In this document: positions 24,163-33,249 of the stretch, piece by piece
Numbering within the stretch: the first letter of the stretch is position 1
How the letters are laid out: each line of letters starts with the position of its first letter
Assembly (NCBI GenBank): GCA_002798255.1
Contig: NWQQ01000041.1
Location: 1-41,478, forward strand
DNA length: 41,478 nucleotides
Direction: 5' to 3'
DNA from: Lysobacteraceae bacterium NML95-0200
GTDB taxonomy: Bacteria > Pseudomonadota > Gammaproteobacteria > Xanthomonadales > Xanthomonadaceae
The notes under the pieces: model-generated
What the model saw: only the letters and a program-made list of their open reading frames with translations
Told to the model about the DNA's origin: nothing
Databases searched by the model: none
Made by a program: the position numbers and the translations under genes

Positions 24163-25728
24163 ATGCCTCCCCAACTTCCCTGGCAGGTTTTACTGCAACA
24201 CTCTCTGGGCAATTATCTGCCGCATCTGCTTGGCGGTATTGCCATCCTTCTGATTGGTTGGCTGGTAGCTCTGGCGCTGGCGGCAGGCACCCGCAAGGGA
24301 CTGTCGGCGGTCGGCCTCAACCGCCGCTTGAATGGCGTCACTCCGGAAGTCTCTGGTTTCAACTATGAAAAACTGGCCGCACGGCTGGTGTTCTGGTTTG
24401 TGCTGCTGCTGGCCGCGCTCGGCATGTTCAGCGTGTTCAATGTCGATGGCGTTTCCGGCCCGCTGTCGGTGCTTGCCTCCACGGTATTGAGCTATCTGCC
24501 GCGCATTTTGCTGGCGCTCCTGCTCGCCGTGCTCGGCTGGATTGTCGCCACCCTGGTGCGCAGCCTGATTAACCGCGGCCTCAATGCCACACGGCTTGAC
24601 GAGAAGCTCTCCGAAGGCGCGGACATGCCGCCGGTGTCCAATGCCATGGGCAATGTCGCCTATTGGCTGGTGCTGCTGCTGTTCCTGCCCGCGATTGTCG
24701 GCGTGCTGCAAATCGAAGGTCTGATGACGCCGCTGACGCTGATGACCAACGACATCATGGGCATGCTGCCGAATATCTTTGTGGCGGTGTTCTTTGCCAT
24801 CGGCGGCTGGGTGGTCGCCAAACTGGTACGCGGCCTGGTCAGCAACCTGCTGGCCTCGACCCGCATCGACCAGTTCTCTGCACGCAATGAGGCGACCCGC
24901 GACCTGCGCCTGTCGCAGCTGGGCGGCACGCTGGCATTCATCCTGATTTTCGTCCCGGCACTGATTGCTGCACTGGATGCACTCAAGATTGAAGCCATTT
25001 CCGCGCCGCTGACCCGCATGCTGGGCATCATGGTTGAGGCCATTCCCGGCATTCTGGCCGCGACCGCCGTGCTGCTGCTGGCCTGGTTCATTGGCCGCTT
25101 TGCCGCCGACGTCATTGCCCGCCTGCTCTCCAGCCTGGGACTTGACCGCCTGCCCGAACGCTTGGGGCTGGGGCATGTTTTCCCGGCAAGCGCAAAGCCT
25201 GAAGTGGACGCTGTAGTTACGGAAATCGCTCCGCTGCAAAGCACTTCCGCCATCCCGACACGCGCGCCGACCTCGCTATCGGATTTTGCCGGCAAGCTGG
25301 CGCTGTTTTTCATCATGCTCTTTGCCACCGTCGAGGCCGCTGACCTGGTTGGCTTCACCGCCATCCGCGACCTTGCCACCACCTTCATTGCCTTCGGTGG
25401 CGACATCCTGCTGGGTCTGACCATTCTGGTAATTGGCTATTGGCTGGCGAACCTGGCCGCACTGGCCATCCAGCGCGCCAACGCCGGCAATGCCCTGCTG
25501 CTCTCTCGCATCGCCCGCGTGGCCATCACCGCCCTGGTGCTGGCGATGGGACTGCGCGCAATGGGCGTTGCCAACGACATCGTGTATCTGGCCTTTGCCC
25601 TGACCCTGGGCGCCGTGGCCGTAGCACTGGCCATCGCCTTTGGTGTCGGTGGTCGCCATGCGGCAGGCCGCATTGCCGAACGCTGGGCACAGCAATATCT
25701 GGACAAAAAGCGCGATCAGGACAACTGA
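24163..25728 (+). CDS. Mechanosensitive-channel-related protein with five TM-helix repeats
   Basis: A 521-residue polytopic membrane protein. Five copies of the conserved TM_helix repeat occur, each with an I/L-rich helix, a G-W/Y pair and a basic tail: GGIAILLIGWLVALAL, LLAVLGWIVATLVRSLINRG, VFFAIGGWVVAKLVRGL, VLLLAWFIGRFAADVIARLL and LTILVIGYWLANLAALAIQR. The last is followed by LAFALTLGAVAVALAIAFGVGGR. Databases often label such proteins as mechanosensitive ion channels (CmpX-like), but no MscS beta domain is visible after the last helices. ATG 24163 has AAGGTG upstream. A strong terminator follows. Confidence 0.8.
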   Translation: MPPQLPWQVLLQHSLGNYLPHLLGGIAILLIGWLVALALAAGTRKGLSAVGLNRRLNGVTPEVSGFNYEKLAARLVFWFVLLLAALGMFSVFNVDGVSGPLSVLASTVLSYLPRILLALLLAVLGWIVATLVRSLINRGLNATRLDEKLSEGADMPPVSNAMGNVAYWLVLLLFLPAIVGVLQIEGLMTPLTLMTNDIMGMLPNIFVAVFFAIGGWVVAKLVRGLVSNLLASTRIDQFSARNEATRDLRLSQLGGTLAFILIFVPALIAALDALKIEAISAPLTRMLGIMVEAIPGILAATAVLLLAWFIGRFAADVIARLLSSLGLDRLPERLGLGHVFPASAKPEVDAVVTEIAPLQSTSAIPTRAPTSLSDFAGKLALFFIMLFATVEAADLVGFTAIRDLATTFIAFGGDILLGLTILVIGYWLANLAALAIQRANAGNALLLSRIARVAITALVLAMGLRAMGVANDIVYLAFALTLGAVAVALAIAFGVGGRHAAGRIAERWAQQYLDKKRDQDN

Positions 25729-25744
25729 TTCAAGTCCACACCGC

Positions 25745-25782
25745 AAACGGCGGCCCGGCCAAGTTCCGGGTCGCCGTTTTTC
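25745..25782 (+). terminator. Intrinsic terminator after the TM-helix gene
   Basis: The stem AACGGCG-CCCGG pairs with CCGGG-CGCCGTT (one internal mismatch) around loop CCAAGTT and is followed by TTTTT. It lies 17 bp after the stop. Confidence 0.9.
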
Positions 25783-25838
25783 ATGGACGCCTGCCCGCGT
25801 AAAATTGACCACCTTATCCCCAACAATGGAGCCAGCTC

Positions 25839-26390
25839 ATGGGCCTTAGTCGCGTTACCACCGGCAAAAATCCGCCGGATGAAATCAACGTCATCATCGA
25901 AATCCCCAAGGATGCCGACCCGGTCAAATACGAAGTGGACAAGGAATCCGGCGCGATTTTCGTTGACCGCATCCTGTCAACGCCGATGCGCTATCCCTGC
26001 AACTACGGCTATGTGCCGCATACCCTTTGCGGTGACGGTGATCCGGCCGATGTGCTGGTGATTCTGCACCTGCCGCTGTTGCCTGGCAGCGTGGTGCGCT
26101 GCCGCCCGGTCGGCGTTTTGAAGATGTCCGACGAGGCGGGCAGCGACGAAAAGCTGATTGCCGTGCCGGTATCCAAGATTTATTCGCGCTATGCCGATAT
26201 TGAAAACGTCAGCGAACTGAGCTCACACTGGGTCGAACGTATCGGCCACTTCTTCGAGCACTACAAAGACCTTGAAAAAGGCAAATGGGTCAAGATCGCC
26301 GGCTGGGGCGATGCCGAAGAAGCCAAAGCCATCCTGCGCGATGCGGTTGAACGCTTCAACGCACTGCCGGAAGCAGAAAAAGTTTTCTGA
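25839..26390 (+). CDS. ppa: Inorganic pyrophosphatase
   Basis: Family I soluble pyrophosphatase of 183 residues, hydrolysing PPi to two phosphates and so pulling biosynthetic reactions forward. Signature residues are intact: PKDADPVKYEVDKESG, RYPCNYGYVPHT and the metal-binding motif CGDGDPADVLV (D66, D68, D71). The end reads HYKDLEKGKWVKIAGW. Family members usually have DGDPLD, so Ala in place of Leu is a mild variant. GGAG lies 7 bases before the ATG. A single-gene unit, with terminators on both sides. Confidence 0.96.
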   Translation: MGLSRVTTGKNPPDEINVIIEIPKDADPVKYEVDKESGAIFVDRILSTPMRYPCNYGYVPHTLCGDGDPADVLVILHLPLLPGSVVRCRPVGVLKMSDEAGSDEKLIAVPVSKIYSRYADIENVSELSSHWVERIGHFFEHYKDLEKGKWVKIAGWGDAEEAKAILRDAVERFNALPEAEKVF

Positions 26391-26398
26391 TCCTGCCG

Positions 26399-26430
26399 AC
26401 CCCTGCCCGCTCATGCCGGCAGGGGTTTTT
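26399..26430 (+). terminator. Intrinsic terminator of ppa
   Basis: A perfect 9-bp stem ACCCCTGCC/GGCAGGGGT with a 10-base loop, followed by a run of five T, starting 9 bp after the ppa stop. Confidence 0.92.
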
Positions 26431-26505
26431 GCTTGGCAAGCACGGCACTTCTCATCCGGGCAAGCTCTAAACTTACAGCCTTTATAAATAGAACGAGAAT
26501 CCCCC

Positions 26506-27393
26506 ATGCCCATTTTGCGCAAGACCCGTGTACTGGCCGCCACACTTTGCTTGGCGGCCTGTCAGCATATGCCGGAGAGGCCAGCCTCTTTGCCACCTCA
26601 ACCGCCGGCGGCTCATGACAATCTCAATGCCGTGGTATGGATGCAGCGCTCGGATGAGTACGCTGCCGCCACCCGCAGCCTGTATCGTGCCGCTGCCAGG
26701 CAGTTGGATGCGGCTCTGGCTTCTGGCGAAGAGGCGCTTGCAGGCAATGAACGCAGCCCGGGTGATCGCCGTACGCTGCCAGCTGCCATCATCATGGACA
26801 TTGACGAAACCGTGCTGGACAACTCGCCCTATCAGGCGCGCTTGCTGGCAGAAGGCAGTGAGTTTGACAGCGATAGCTGGAATGCCTGGGTGGCGGAGAA
26901 AAAAGCCCGGGTGATTCCCGGTGCGCTGGAGTTCACCCAGGCAGCGGCAGCACGCGGCATCACCATTTTTTACATCTCCAACCGCGAAGCCGCGCTCAGT
27001 GCCGAGACGCTGGAGAACCTGCGTGCTGCGGGCTTGCCGGTGAAACCGGGCGAAACCGTGTTTCTGGGGCTGGGCATGCAAATCCCCGGCTGCGAACAGG
27101 TCGGCAGTGAAAAACGCTGCCGCCGCCAGCAGGTCGCGCAAAACTATCGCATCGTGATGCAGTTTGGCGACCAGTTGGGCGATTTCGTCGAGATTCGCAG
27201 CAATACCCCCGAGGCGCGCGCAGCGCTATCCGGGCAATACAGCAGCTGGTGGGGAGAGCGCTGGTGGATGCTGCCCAATCCCAGTTATGGCGGTTGGGAG
27301 TCGGCACTGCTTGGCGAAAATCGTCGCGCCTCGCCCGAGGCACGCAGGCGCATCAAGCAAGATGCGCTACAACAATACAAACAAATCAAATAG
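26506..27393 (+). CDS. Class C acid phosphatase / 5'-nucleotidase, lipoprotein e(P4) type
   Basis: A 295-residue outer-membrane lipoprotein phosphatase of the HAD superfamily. The signal ends in lipobox LCLAAC (Cys19). The helical cap start is WMQRSDEYAAATRSLYRAA. HAD motif I is MDIDETVLDNSPYQ with catalytic D98 and D100, and motif II is FYISNREA. The SSWWGERWWMLPNPSYGGWE region is typical of the family. Haemophilus e(P4) dephosphorylates NMN and other nucleotides; here it probably releases phosphate or nucleosides for uptake. A TATAAA at 26483-26488 may be its -10 box, without a convincing -35. Confidence 0.9.
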   Translation: MPILRKTRVLAATLCLAACQHMPERPASLPPQPPAAHDNLNAVVWMQRSDEYAAATRSLYRAAARQLDAALASGEEALAGNERSPGDRRTLPAAIIMDIDETVLDNSPYQARLLAEGSEFDSDSWNAWVAEKKARVIPGALEFTQAAAARGITIFYISNREAALSAETLENLRAAGLPVKPGETVFLGLGMQIPGCEQVGSEKRCRRQQVAQNYRIVMQFGDQLGDFVEIRSNTPEARAALSGQYSSWWGERWWMLPNPSYGGWESALLGENRRASPEARRRIKQDALQQYKQIK

Positions 27394-27449
27394 TTACCAT
27401 TGCAAACCTTAGGTGTTGCATAAACTTTGTGGCACGGTTAATCTTCGCC

Positions 27450-27513
27450 TGCTACAACCTGTCCTCCGGCGTTGCCGGACTTTCAAGGAGACCTTCGCGT
27501 CTCCTTTCTTTTT
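27450..27513 (+). ncRNA. Candidate small RNA with two hairpins
   Basis: A promoter-like pair, TTGCAT (27416-27421) N16 TTAATC (27438-27443), precedes two stems. One is TCCGGC-GTT-GCCGGA (27465-27479) and the other AAGGAGAC-CTTCGC-GTCTCCTT (27485-27506), which is followed by TCTTTTT. The region has CCTCC and TCTCCTT stretches that could pair with ribosome-binding sites. It may equally be just the phosphatase gene's 3' UTR and terminator, so the RNA call is inference. Confidence 0.3.
27485..27513 (+). terminator. Intrinsic terminator downstream of the acid phosphatase
   Basis: A perfect 8-bp stem AAGGAGAC/GTCTCCTT with loop CTTCGC, followed by a T-rich tract. It lies about 90 bp after the phosphatase stop and 70 bp before the next gene. 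Confidence 0.88.
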
Positions 27514-27581
27514 GCATGGCGCTTGCCGACAGGCACCGGCTTTGGTCAAGATGCACACATCGTGCTGATGGATAGCCAAGC

Positions 27582-28538
27582 ATGCAGAGATTTCATCGTC
27601 ACTACTGGCAGGGCTTTGCGCTGTTTTTGGTCTGCGGATTGTTGCAGGCATGCTCGCCGTGCGCGGTTTTTTCCGGTGCCAAGGACGACAAGCCCGAGCC
27701 TGCCGCCGCACATGGCGCAGATTCGCCCAGTGCCGCAGTGACCGATTTGATAGCGCATTTGCGCGATGACGATTTGCCGGGGCTTGCCCGCAGCGCCCTG
27801 CCTGCCGAGCTGCATACAGAAGTGGAGGCCGCCTGGAAAGACGAGCGCAGCCGTTGGCCACTGACCGAGCTGCCGCTGGATGACAGTATCCCGAAAGTTC
27901 TGGCTGCATTGACCCAGGCCAATGCCGAACAAACATTGCAGCAGAGTTTTCGCCAGCAGCTATCCGGCCAAACCCGCGCCATGCAGGATGCCGCACGCGG
28001 GCTGGGCGTGTTTGGCAAGGAATACCTGGGACGCGAAGGCCATTACAACCTGTCCCAGCGCCAGCATTACACGCAGTTGATTGACGTGTTTTCAAGCTGG
28101 GCGGCCAGTGCGCCGCTGGGCGAGGCCGGGCGCGGCAGGCAGAGCATCGGGTTGCTGGTGAAGGCGGCAGAGCAAGGCGGCATCAAGAGCGATGAAGATT
28201 TTTCCCGGCTGGGGCTTGCGGCCAGCCTTGAGGGGCTGACCCCGCTGTACGTCGCCATCAAGCAAATACTTGAGCTTTACGGGCTGGATGTGAACCAGAC
28301 GCTCGCCAGTGTCCGGGTGGAAACCGTCAGCGAAAACGGCGATGAAGCCGAATTGCGGGTGAGTTACGAGCTTGCCGGGCGGCCAGTCAAAACCGTGATG
28401 CAGGCGGTGCGTGTGCAGGGGCGCTGGTATCTGGCCGATTACTTGCAGGCCGCGCGCGCCAGTCTTGATGCCAAAACGCCTGCACAAACCACCGATGAAC
28501 CCGTGCCAGCCGCCCCCGATGGTGCCCCGGCTGGGTGA
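27582..28538 (+). CDS. Lipoprotein of unknown function upstream of plsB
   Basis: A 318-residue predicted lipoprotein. The signal MQRFHRHYWQGFALFLVCGL leads to lipobox LLQAC (Cys24), followed by a charged linker. The body is helical. The C-terminal part (about 240-290) looks like a small alpha+beta domain with VRVETVSENGDEAELRVSYE and VQGRWYLADYLQAA. A low-complexity A/P/T tail follows. I do not recognise a family. It abuts plsB (overlap or a 2-bp gap, depending on the plsB start), so the two are probably co-transcribed, hinting at an envelope-lipid role. No clear ribosome site precedes its ATG. Confidence 0.8.
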   Translation: MQRFHRHYWQGFALFLVCGLLQACSPCAVFSGAKDDKPEPAAAHGADSPSAAVTDLIAHLRDDDLPGLARSALPAELHTEVEAAWKDERSRWPLTELPLDDSIPKVLAALTQANAEQTLQQSFRQQLSGQTRAMQDAARGLGVFGKEYLGREGHYNLSQRQHYTQLIDVFSSWAASAPLGEAGRGRQSIGLLVKAAEQGGIKSDEDFSRLGLAASLEGLTPLYVAIKQILELYGLDVNQTLASVRVETVSENGDEAELRVSYELAGRPVKTVMQAVRVQGRWYLADYLQAARASLDAKTPAQTTDEPVPAAPDGAPAG

Positions 28539-28540
28539 TA

Positions 28541-31150
28541 ATGGCGCTGATGTCGAACCAGAATTCTTTGCCGCTCCCCGAGCCGCTGCCACCCGGAAAA
28601 AACGTCTCATCCAAACACCGCGCAAAACCGGCCACAGCCGCTGCCCGTCCGCTTTGGGCGCGATTGCTGGGCAAATTGCTGGAGCCCTGGATTGCGCTCA
28701 AGATTGAGCCGGACAACCCTGCCCAGCATGTGGACGAGCGTCCCATCTGCTATGTGCTGGAAGACTATGGCATCAGCAATGCGCTGATTCTGGAGCGGGC
28801 TTGCCGCGAGGCCGGGCTGCCTTCACCGCTGAATCCGCTGCAAGGCGACCTGTTGGGGCGCAAACGCGCCTATGTGGCGCTTTCGCGCCGCCATGTCAGC
28901 GCACTGGGGCTGACCCCGGGCGCAGAACACAAAACCCATTCTGGCTCCCTGGCCCGACTGTTGCAGGCGCATCGCGACAACCCGGAGCTGGATGTACAAC
29001 TGGTGCCGGTGTCGATTTTCGTCGGCCGCGCGCCGGACAAGAACAGCGGCTGGTTTTCGGTACTGTTCTCGGAAAACTGGACGCTGGTTGGCCGTTTCCG
29101 CAAGTTGCTGGCCATCCTGCTCAACGGCCGCGGCACCTTCGTGCGCTTCTCGCCACCGGTGGCGCTGCGCGAAATCGTCGATGAGGCGCTGCCGCCAGAG
29201 CGCACCGTGCGCAAGCTCTCGCGGGTGTTGCGCACCCACTTCCGGCGCATCCGTACCGCCGTTATCGGCCCTGACCTGTCCACCCGGCGCATGCTGATTG
29301 ACCGGGTGCTGGCCGCCGATTCGGTCAAACAGGCGATTGCCGACCAGGCGCGCCGCGAAGGCGGCAAACAAAAAGGCCAGTACAGGGCGGCCTGGAAAAA
29401 AGCCCATGGCTATGCCTGGGAAATCGCTGCGGACTATTCACACCCGGTGGTGCGTTCGGCCAGTTTTTTGCTGACTCCCATCTGGAACCGCATTTATCGC
29501 GGCGTGCGCGTCAACCATCTGGAAGCCTTCAAGGCCGCCGCACCGGGACATGAAATCATCTATGTGCCCAGCCACCGCAGCCATATGGACTATCTGCTGC
29601 TGTCCTACATGCTGTACACCCAGGGCATCGTGCCGCCGCATATTTTTGCCGGCATCAATCTCAACCTGCCGGTCGTTGGCACCCTGCTGCGCAAGGGCGG
29701 GGCGTTCTTTGCACGACGCAGCTTCCGCGGCAATGCGCTGTATACGGCGGTGTTCCGCGAATACATGGCGCTATTGGTGTCCGGTGGTTATTCCATCGAA
29801 TACTTCATCGAAGGCGGACGCTCGCGCACCGGCCGGCTGTTGCAGCCCAAGGGCGGCACCCTGGCGATGACCGTGCGCGCCTACTTGCGCCAGCCGACCC
29901 GTCCGGTGCTGTTCCAGCCGATTTACATCGGTTACGAAAAACTGATGGAAGGCAGCAGCTATCTGGACGAGCTCTCCGGCAAGCCCAAGGAAAAAGAATC
30001 CATCTGGCAACTGCTGACCAGCCTGCCGCGCGTTCTGCGCAGCAATTACGGGCAAGTGGTGGTGAACTTTGGCGAGCCAATCCGGCTCACCCAGGTACTG
30101 GCCGAAAAAGCCGCAGGCTGGGATGGCAAACCCGTTGGCGAAGACGAAAAGCCACAATGGTTCTCCAACACCATTGACAGCCTGGCGCAGCAAATCCAGG
30201 TCAATATCAACCGCGCCGCCGACGTCAATCCCATCAACCTGCTGGCGCTGGCGCTGCTGTCCACCCCCAAGAACGCCATGGGCGAGGCCGACCTGCTGGC
30301 ACAAATCGCCCTGTCCAAAACATTGCTGGCAGAAGTGCCCTATTCGGACTGGGTGAGCGTCACCCCGCACAGCCCGCAAGAAGTCGTCGCCCAGGGCGAA
30401 GAAATCAAGGTGCTGCAACGCATTCGTCACCCACTGGGCGATGTGCTGGAAGTGAGCGCCGAAAATGCCGTGCTGCTCAGCTACTTCCGCAACAATGTGC
30501 TGCACCTGTTTACCTCCTCGGCCTGGATTGCAGTGTGCTTCCAGCACAATCGCCGCCTTTCGCGGCAGTCGCTGATGCAATTGGCGCAAAACGTCTATCC
30601 TTTCCTGCAGGCCGAGCTGTTCCTGCCGTGGACGGCAGCACAGTTTGCCGAGCGCATTTCGCGCACCATTGATGTCTTTATCCGCGAAGGCTTGCTGGAG
30701 CAAAACGGCGAAGGCGATGAACAACTGATGCGCAGCGCCGGCGAGAGCGATGAACTGTTCCGCCTGCGCGGCCTTGGCAACCCGCTGCAACAGGCGTTTG
30801 AACGCTATTACATCGCCCTGTCAGTGCTGGCCAAGAACGGCTCCGGCACCTTGAGCGCAGGCGAGCTGGAAACGCTCTGCCAACTGGCCGCACAGCGGTT
30901 GTCGCTGCTGTACGCACAGACCGCGCCGGAATTTTTCGACAAATCGCTGTTCCGTGGTTTCATCCAGAAACTGCGCGAGCTGGAACTGGTCTGGACGGAT
31001 GACAACGCCAAGCTGATGTTCGATGAGCGTCTCACCCAATGGGCGCGCGGCGCACGCACCATCCTGAGCCGTGAACTACGCCACACCATTGAAAAAGTCA
31101 GCCCGGAAGCGGCAAAAACCGCTAACGAAAGCGCCCCGGCTCAGGCTTGA
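28541..31150 (+). CDS. plsB: Glycerol-3-phosphate 1-O-acyltransferase
   Basis: Catalyses the first step of phospholipid synthesis, acylating sn-glycerol 3-phosphate at the inner membrane. The 869-residue length fits PlsB (E. coli about 807). All acyltransferase blocks are present: block I PSHRSHMDYLL with the HX4D motif near residue 345, block II GAFFARRSFRG, block III FIEGGRSRTGRLLQPKGG and block IV RPVLFQPIYIGYEKLMEG. A helical C-terminal domain follows. Possible starts are GTG 28535 (overlapping the previous stop), ATG 28541 and ATG 28550; 28541 is chosen because GGGTG lies just before it, though spacing is short. A terminator-like stem follows the stop. Confidence 0.95.
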   Translation: MALMSNQNSLPLPEPLPPGKNVSSKHRAKPATAAARPLWARLLGKLLEPWIALKIEPDNPAQHVDERPICYVLEDYGISNALILERACREAGLPSPLNPLQGDLLGRKRAYVALSRRHVSALGLTPGAEHKTHSGSLARLLQAHRDNPELDVQLVPVSIFVGRAPDKNSGWFSVLFSENWTLVGRFRKLLAILLNGRGTFVRFSPPVALREIVDEALPPERTVRKLSRVLRTHFRRIRTAVIGPDLSTRRMLIDRVLAADSVKQAIADQARREGGKQKGQYRAAWKKAHGYAWEIAADYSHPVVRSASFLLTPIWNRIYRGVRVNHLEAFKAAAPGHEIIYVPSHRSHMDYLLLSYMLYTQGIVPPHIFAGINLNLPVVGTLLRKGGAFFARRSFRGNALYTAVFREYMALLVSGGYSIEYFIEGGRSRTGRLLQPKGGTLAMTVRAYLRQPTRPVLFQPIYIGYEKLMEGSSYLDELSGKPKEKESIWQLLTSLPRVLRSNYGQVVVNFGEPIRLTQVLAEKAAGWDGKPVGEDEKPQWFSNTIDSLAQQIQVNINRAADVNPINLLALALLSTPKNAMGEADLLAQIALSKTLLAEVPYSDWVSVTPHSPQEVVAQGEEIKVLQRIRHPLGDVLEVSAENAVLLSYFRNNVLHLFTSSAWIAVCFQHNRRLSRQSLMQLAQNVYPFLQAELFLPWTAAQFAERISRTIDVFIREGLLEQNGEGDEQLMRSAGESDELFRLRGLGNPLQQAFERYYIALSVLAKNGSGTLSAGELETLCQLAAQRLSLLYAQTAPEFFDKSLFRGFIQKLRELELVWTDDNAKLMFDERLTQWARGARTILSRELRHTIEKVSPEAAKTANESAPAQA

Positions 31151-31170
31151 TGCCCCATTCATCTGCTGGA

Positions 31171-31199
31171 GAAAACCCGCCATTCTTGGCAGGTTTTCC
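31171..31199 (+). terminator. Likely intrinsic terminator of plsB
   Basis: The stem GAAAACC-GCC pairs with GGC-GGTTTTC (one internal C/A mismatch) around loop ATTCTT, and the 3' arm supplies the T tract. It lies 20 bp after the plsB stop. The remaining roughly 200 bp to ttcA show no gene. Confidence 0.65.
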
Positions 31200-31407
31200 A
31201 TAGAGGCTTGTGCCGTGATAGCGGGCTTTACCACATCAGGCACTCATACCATCGCACAAAGCGCGAGCTACGGCAGCTGTCATGACCTTGCCCATCGCGC
31301 TGTCTCCGGCAGGGATGTGTATTTCGCCATGCCAGCGTTCAGTACGAGGGATTTGCGCAAAGAATCAATCCGGCTGCTGTCCTGCGGCAAGCTACAATGC
31401 CCGGTTG

Positions 31408-32313
31408 ATGAACGCCATACCTCTAACCCTGCTCGATACCCCAAACCCGTCTGCGACTTCGCCGGCGGCCAGCCGCCATGCCAAGCGCGAGGCCGACAAA
31501 CTCGGCAAACGCCTGCGCCACCAGGTGGGCAAGGCCATTGCCGACTTCGGCATGATTGAAGAAGGCGACAAGGTGATGGTTTGCCTCTCTGGCGGCAAGG
31601 ACAGCTACACCCTGCTGGATGTGCTGCTGCAATTGCAGAAGAAAGCGCCGGTGCGCTTTTCCATCACAGCGGTGAATCTCGACCAGAAGCAGCCGGGCTT
31701 TCCCGAGCACATCCTGCCCGAATATCTGGCCTCGATCGGCGTGGACTACCACATCATCGAGCAGGACACCTATTCGGTGGTCAGCCGGGTGATTCCCGAA
31801 GGCAAGACCATGTGTTCGCTGTGCTCGCGCCTGCGTCGTGGCGCGCTGTACACCTATGCCGAGGCGCACGGCTTTACCAAGATTGCGCTGGGTCACCACC
31901 GCGATGACCTGGTGAATACCTTTTTTCTCAACCTGTTCTTCCACGCCAAGATTTCCGGGATGCCGCCCAAGCTGCTCTCCGACGATGGCAAGCATGTGGT
32001 GATTCGTCCGCTGGCCTATGTGGCCGAAGCCGATATTGAAGCCTACGCCGCGCACAAGGGCTTTCCCATCATCCCCTGCAACCTGTGCGGCAGCCAGGAA
32101 AACCTGCAACGGGCGCAGGTGAAAAAGATGCTGCGGCAATGGGAGCGTGAAACCCCGGGGCGGATTGAAACCATCTCGCGCGCACTGGCCGATATTCGTC
32201 CCTCGCAGCTTTCCGATGGCAAGCTGTTTGACTTTCTCGCGCTTGGCAGCCGTAGCGATGCCCTGCCCGATGCCCATGCCTGGCTTGCCGGTGGCGACAA
32301 GCCGCAAGCCTGA
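31408..32313 (+). CDS. ttcA: tRNA 2-thiocytidine(32) synthetase TtcA
   Basis: A 301-residue ATP-dependent thiolase that makes s2C at position 32 of some tRNAs using a [4Fe-4S] cluster. The PP-loop is SGGKDS at residues 61-66. Cluster cysteines are in [11 protein letters not shown] and in [13 protein letters not shown]. The block [19 protein letters not shown] is diagnostic. ATG 31408 is chosen because the family starts about here; the frame is open to ATG 31282, but that extension has no family character. It is the first gene of a probable operon with rdgC (15-bp gap) and the metalloprotease. Confidence 0.95.
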   Translation: MNAIPLTLLDTPNPSATSPAASRHAKREADKLGKRLRHQVGKAIADFGMIEEGDKVMVCLSGGKDSYTLLDVLLQLQKKAPVRFSITAVNLDQKQPGFPEHILPEYLASIGVDYHIIEQDTYSVVSRVIPEGKTMCSLCSRLRRGALYTYAEAHGFTKIALGHHRDDLVNTFFLNLFFHAKISGMPPKLLSDDGKHVVIRPLAYVAEADIEAYAAHKGFPIIPCNLCGSQENLQRAQVKKMLRQWERETPGRIETISRALADIRPSQLSDGKLFDFLALGSRSDALPDAHAWLAGGDKPQA

Positions 32314-32328
32314 TTTTTTGGAATCCCG

Positions 32329-33237
32329 ATGTTCTTTCGCAATCTCACCCTGTTTCGCTTTCCCACTCATCTGGACTTTTCCGAGCTGGAAACCCAACTG
32401 GCCGATGTCGCACTGAAGCCCGTTGGCGGGCTGGAGCTATCCTCGCGCGGCTTTATCTCGCCCTTTGGCCGTGGTGAAGAAGATGCCCCGCTGCTGCACC
32501 GTATCGAGGACTGCATCTGGCTCACCCTGGGGGGCGAGGACAAAATCCTGCCCGGCGCGGTGGTGAACGACCTGTTGCAAAAAAAAATTGCCGAATTCGA
32601 GCAGAAAAACGAGCGCCGCCCCGGCAGCAAGATGCGCAAGCAGATGAAGGAAGACCTTATCACCGAGCTTCTGCCGCGCGCCTTTGTGCGCCCCAGCCGC
32701 ACCGATGCCATGCTGGACTTGGGGCTGGGCGTACTGGTGGTGGACACTTCTTCGCGCAAAACCGCAGAAACGGTGGTTTCGCAAATCCGCGAGGCGATGG
32801 GCAGCTTCCCGGCATTGCCCATCAATGCCGAAATCGCGCCGCGTGCGGTCATGACCGGCTGGATTGCTGGCGACGAACTGCCCGATGGTCTTGTGCTGGG
32901 TGATGAATGCGAGCTGCGCGACCCCGCCGATACCGGCGCGGTGGTAAAGGTGCAGCGCATGGAGCTGGCCGGTGAAGAAATCGACACCCATTTGCAGGCA
33001 GGTAAACAGGTCAGCCGCCTGGCGCTGGATTTGAACGGGCATCTGAGCTTTGTGCTGGGCGAAGATATCGTCGTGCGCAAGTTCAAACTGCTCGATGGCG
33101 CCATCGAGCAACTGGAAGGCAGCGAAAACGACGATATGCGTGCCGAGCTGGACGCACGTTTTGCATTGATGGCGGGTGAGTTCAAACGGCTTTTTGCCGT
33201 GCTTGAGCAAGCATTGAAACTAAGCAGCGCAGACTGA
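32329..33237 (+). CDS. rdgC: Recombination-associated protein RdgC
   Basis: A 302-residue DNA-binding protein that forms a ring-shaped dimer around double-stranded DNA and limits RecA activity at replication forks. Length matches E. coli RdgC (303). Recognisable blocks are MFFRNLTLFRF, GFISPFGRGEEDAPLLH, ERRPGSKMRKQMKEDLITEL and LPRAFVRPSRTDAMLDL. GGAAT lies 4 bases before the ATG. Gaps are 15 bp from ttcA and 12 bp to the next gene, so the three are probably one transcript. Confidence 0.96.
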   Translation: MFFRNLTLFRFPTHLDFSELETQLADVALKPVGGLELSSRGFISPFGRGEEDAPLLHRIEDCIWLTLGGEDKILPGAVVNDLLQKKIAEFEQKNERRPGSKMRKQMKEDLITELLPRAFVRPSRTDAMLDLGLGVLVVDTSSRKTAETVVSQIREAMGSFPALPINAEIAPRAVMTGWIAGDELPDGLVLGDECELRDPADTGAVVKVQRMELAGEEIDTHLQAGKQVSRLALDLNGHLSFVLGEDIVVRKFKLLDGAIEQLEGSENDDMRAELDARFALMAGEFKRLFAVLEQALKLSSAD

Positions 33238-33249
33238 GTTTGCCGACAA

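Noticed and set aside
24190-25239. Minus-strand open frame inside the TM-helix gene
   Set aside because: Low-complexity Gln/His/Arg composition and complete overlap with a convincing membrane protein.
31393-31398. TACAAT as a -10 box for ttcA
   Set aside because: No acceptable -35 at 16-18 bp spacing, and the leader would be only a few bases.
31282-31407. N-terminal extension of TtcA from an earlier ATG
   Set aside because: The 42 extra residues are Cys/Ser-rich without family similarity; the family start fits 31408.
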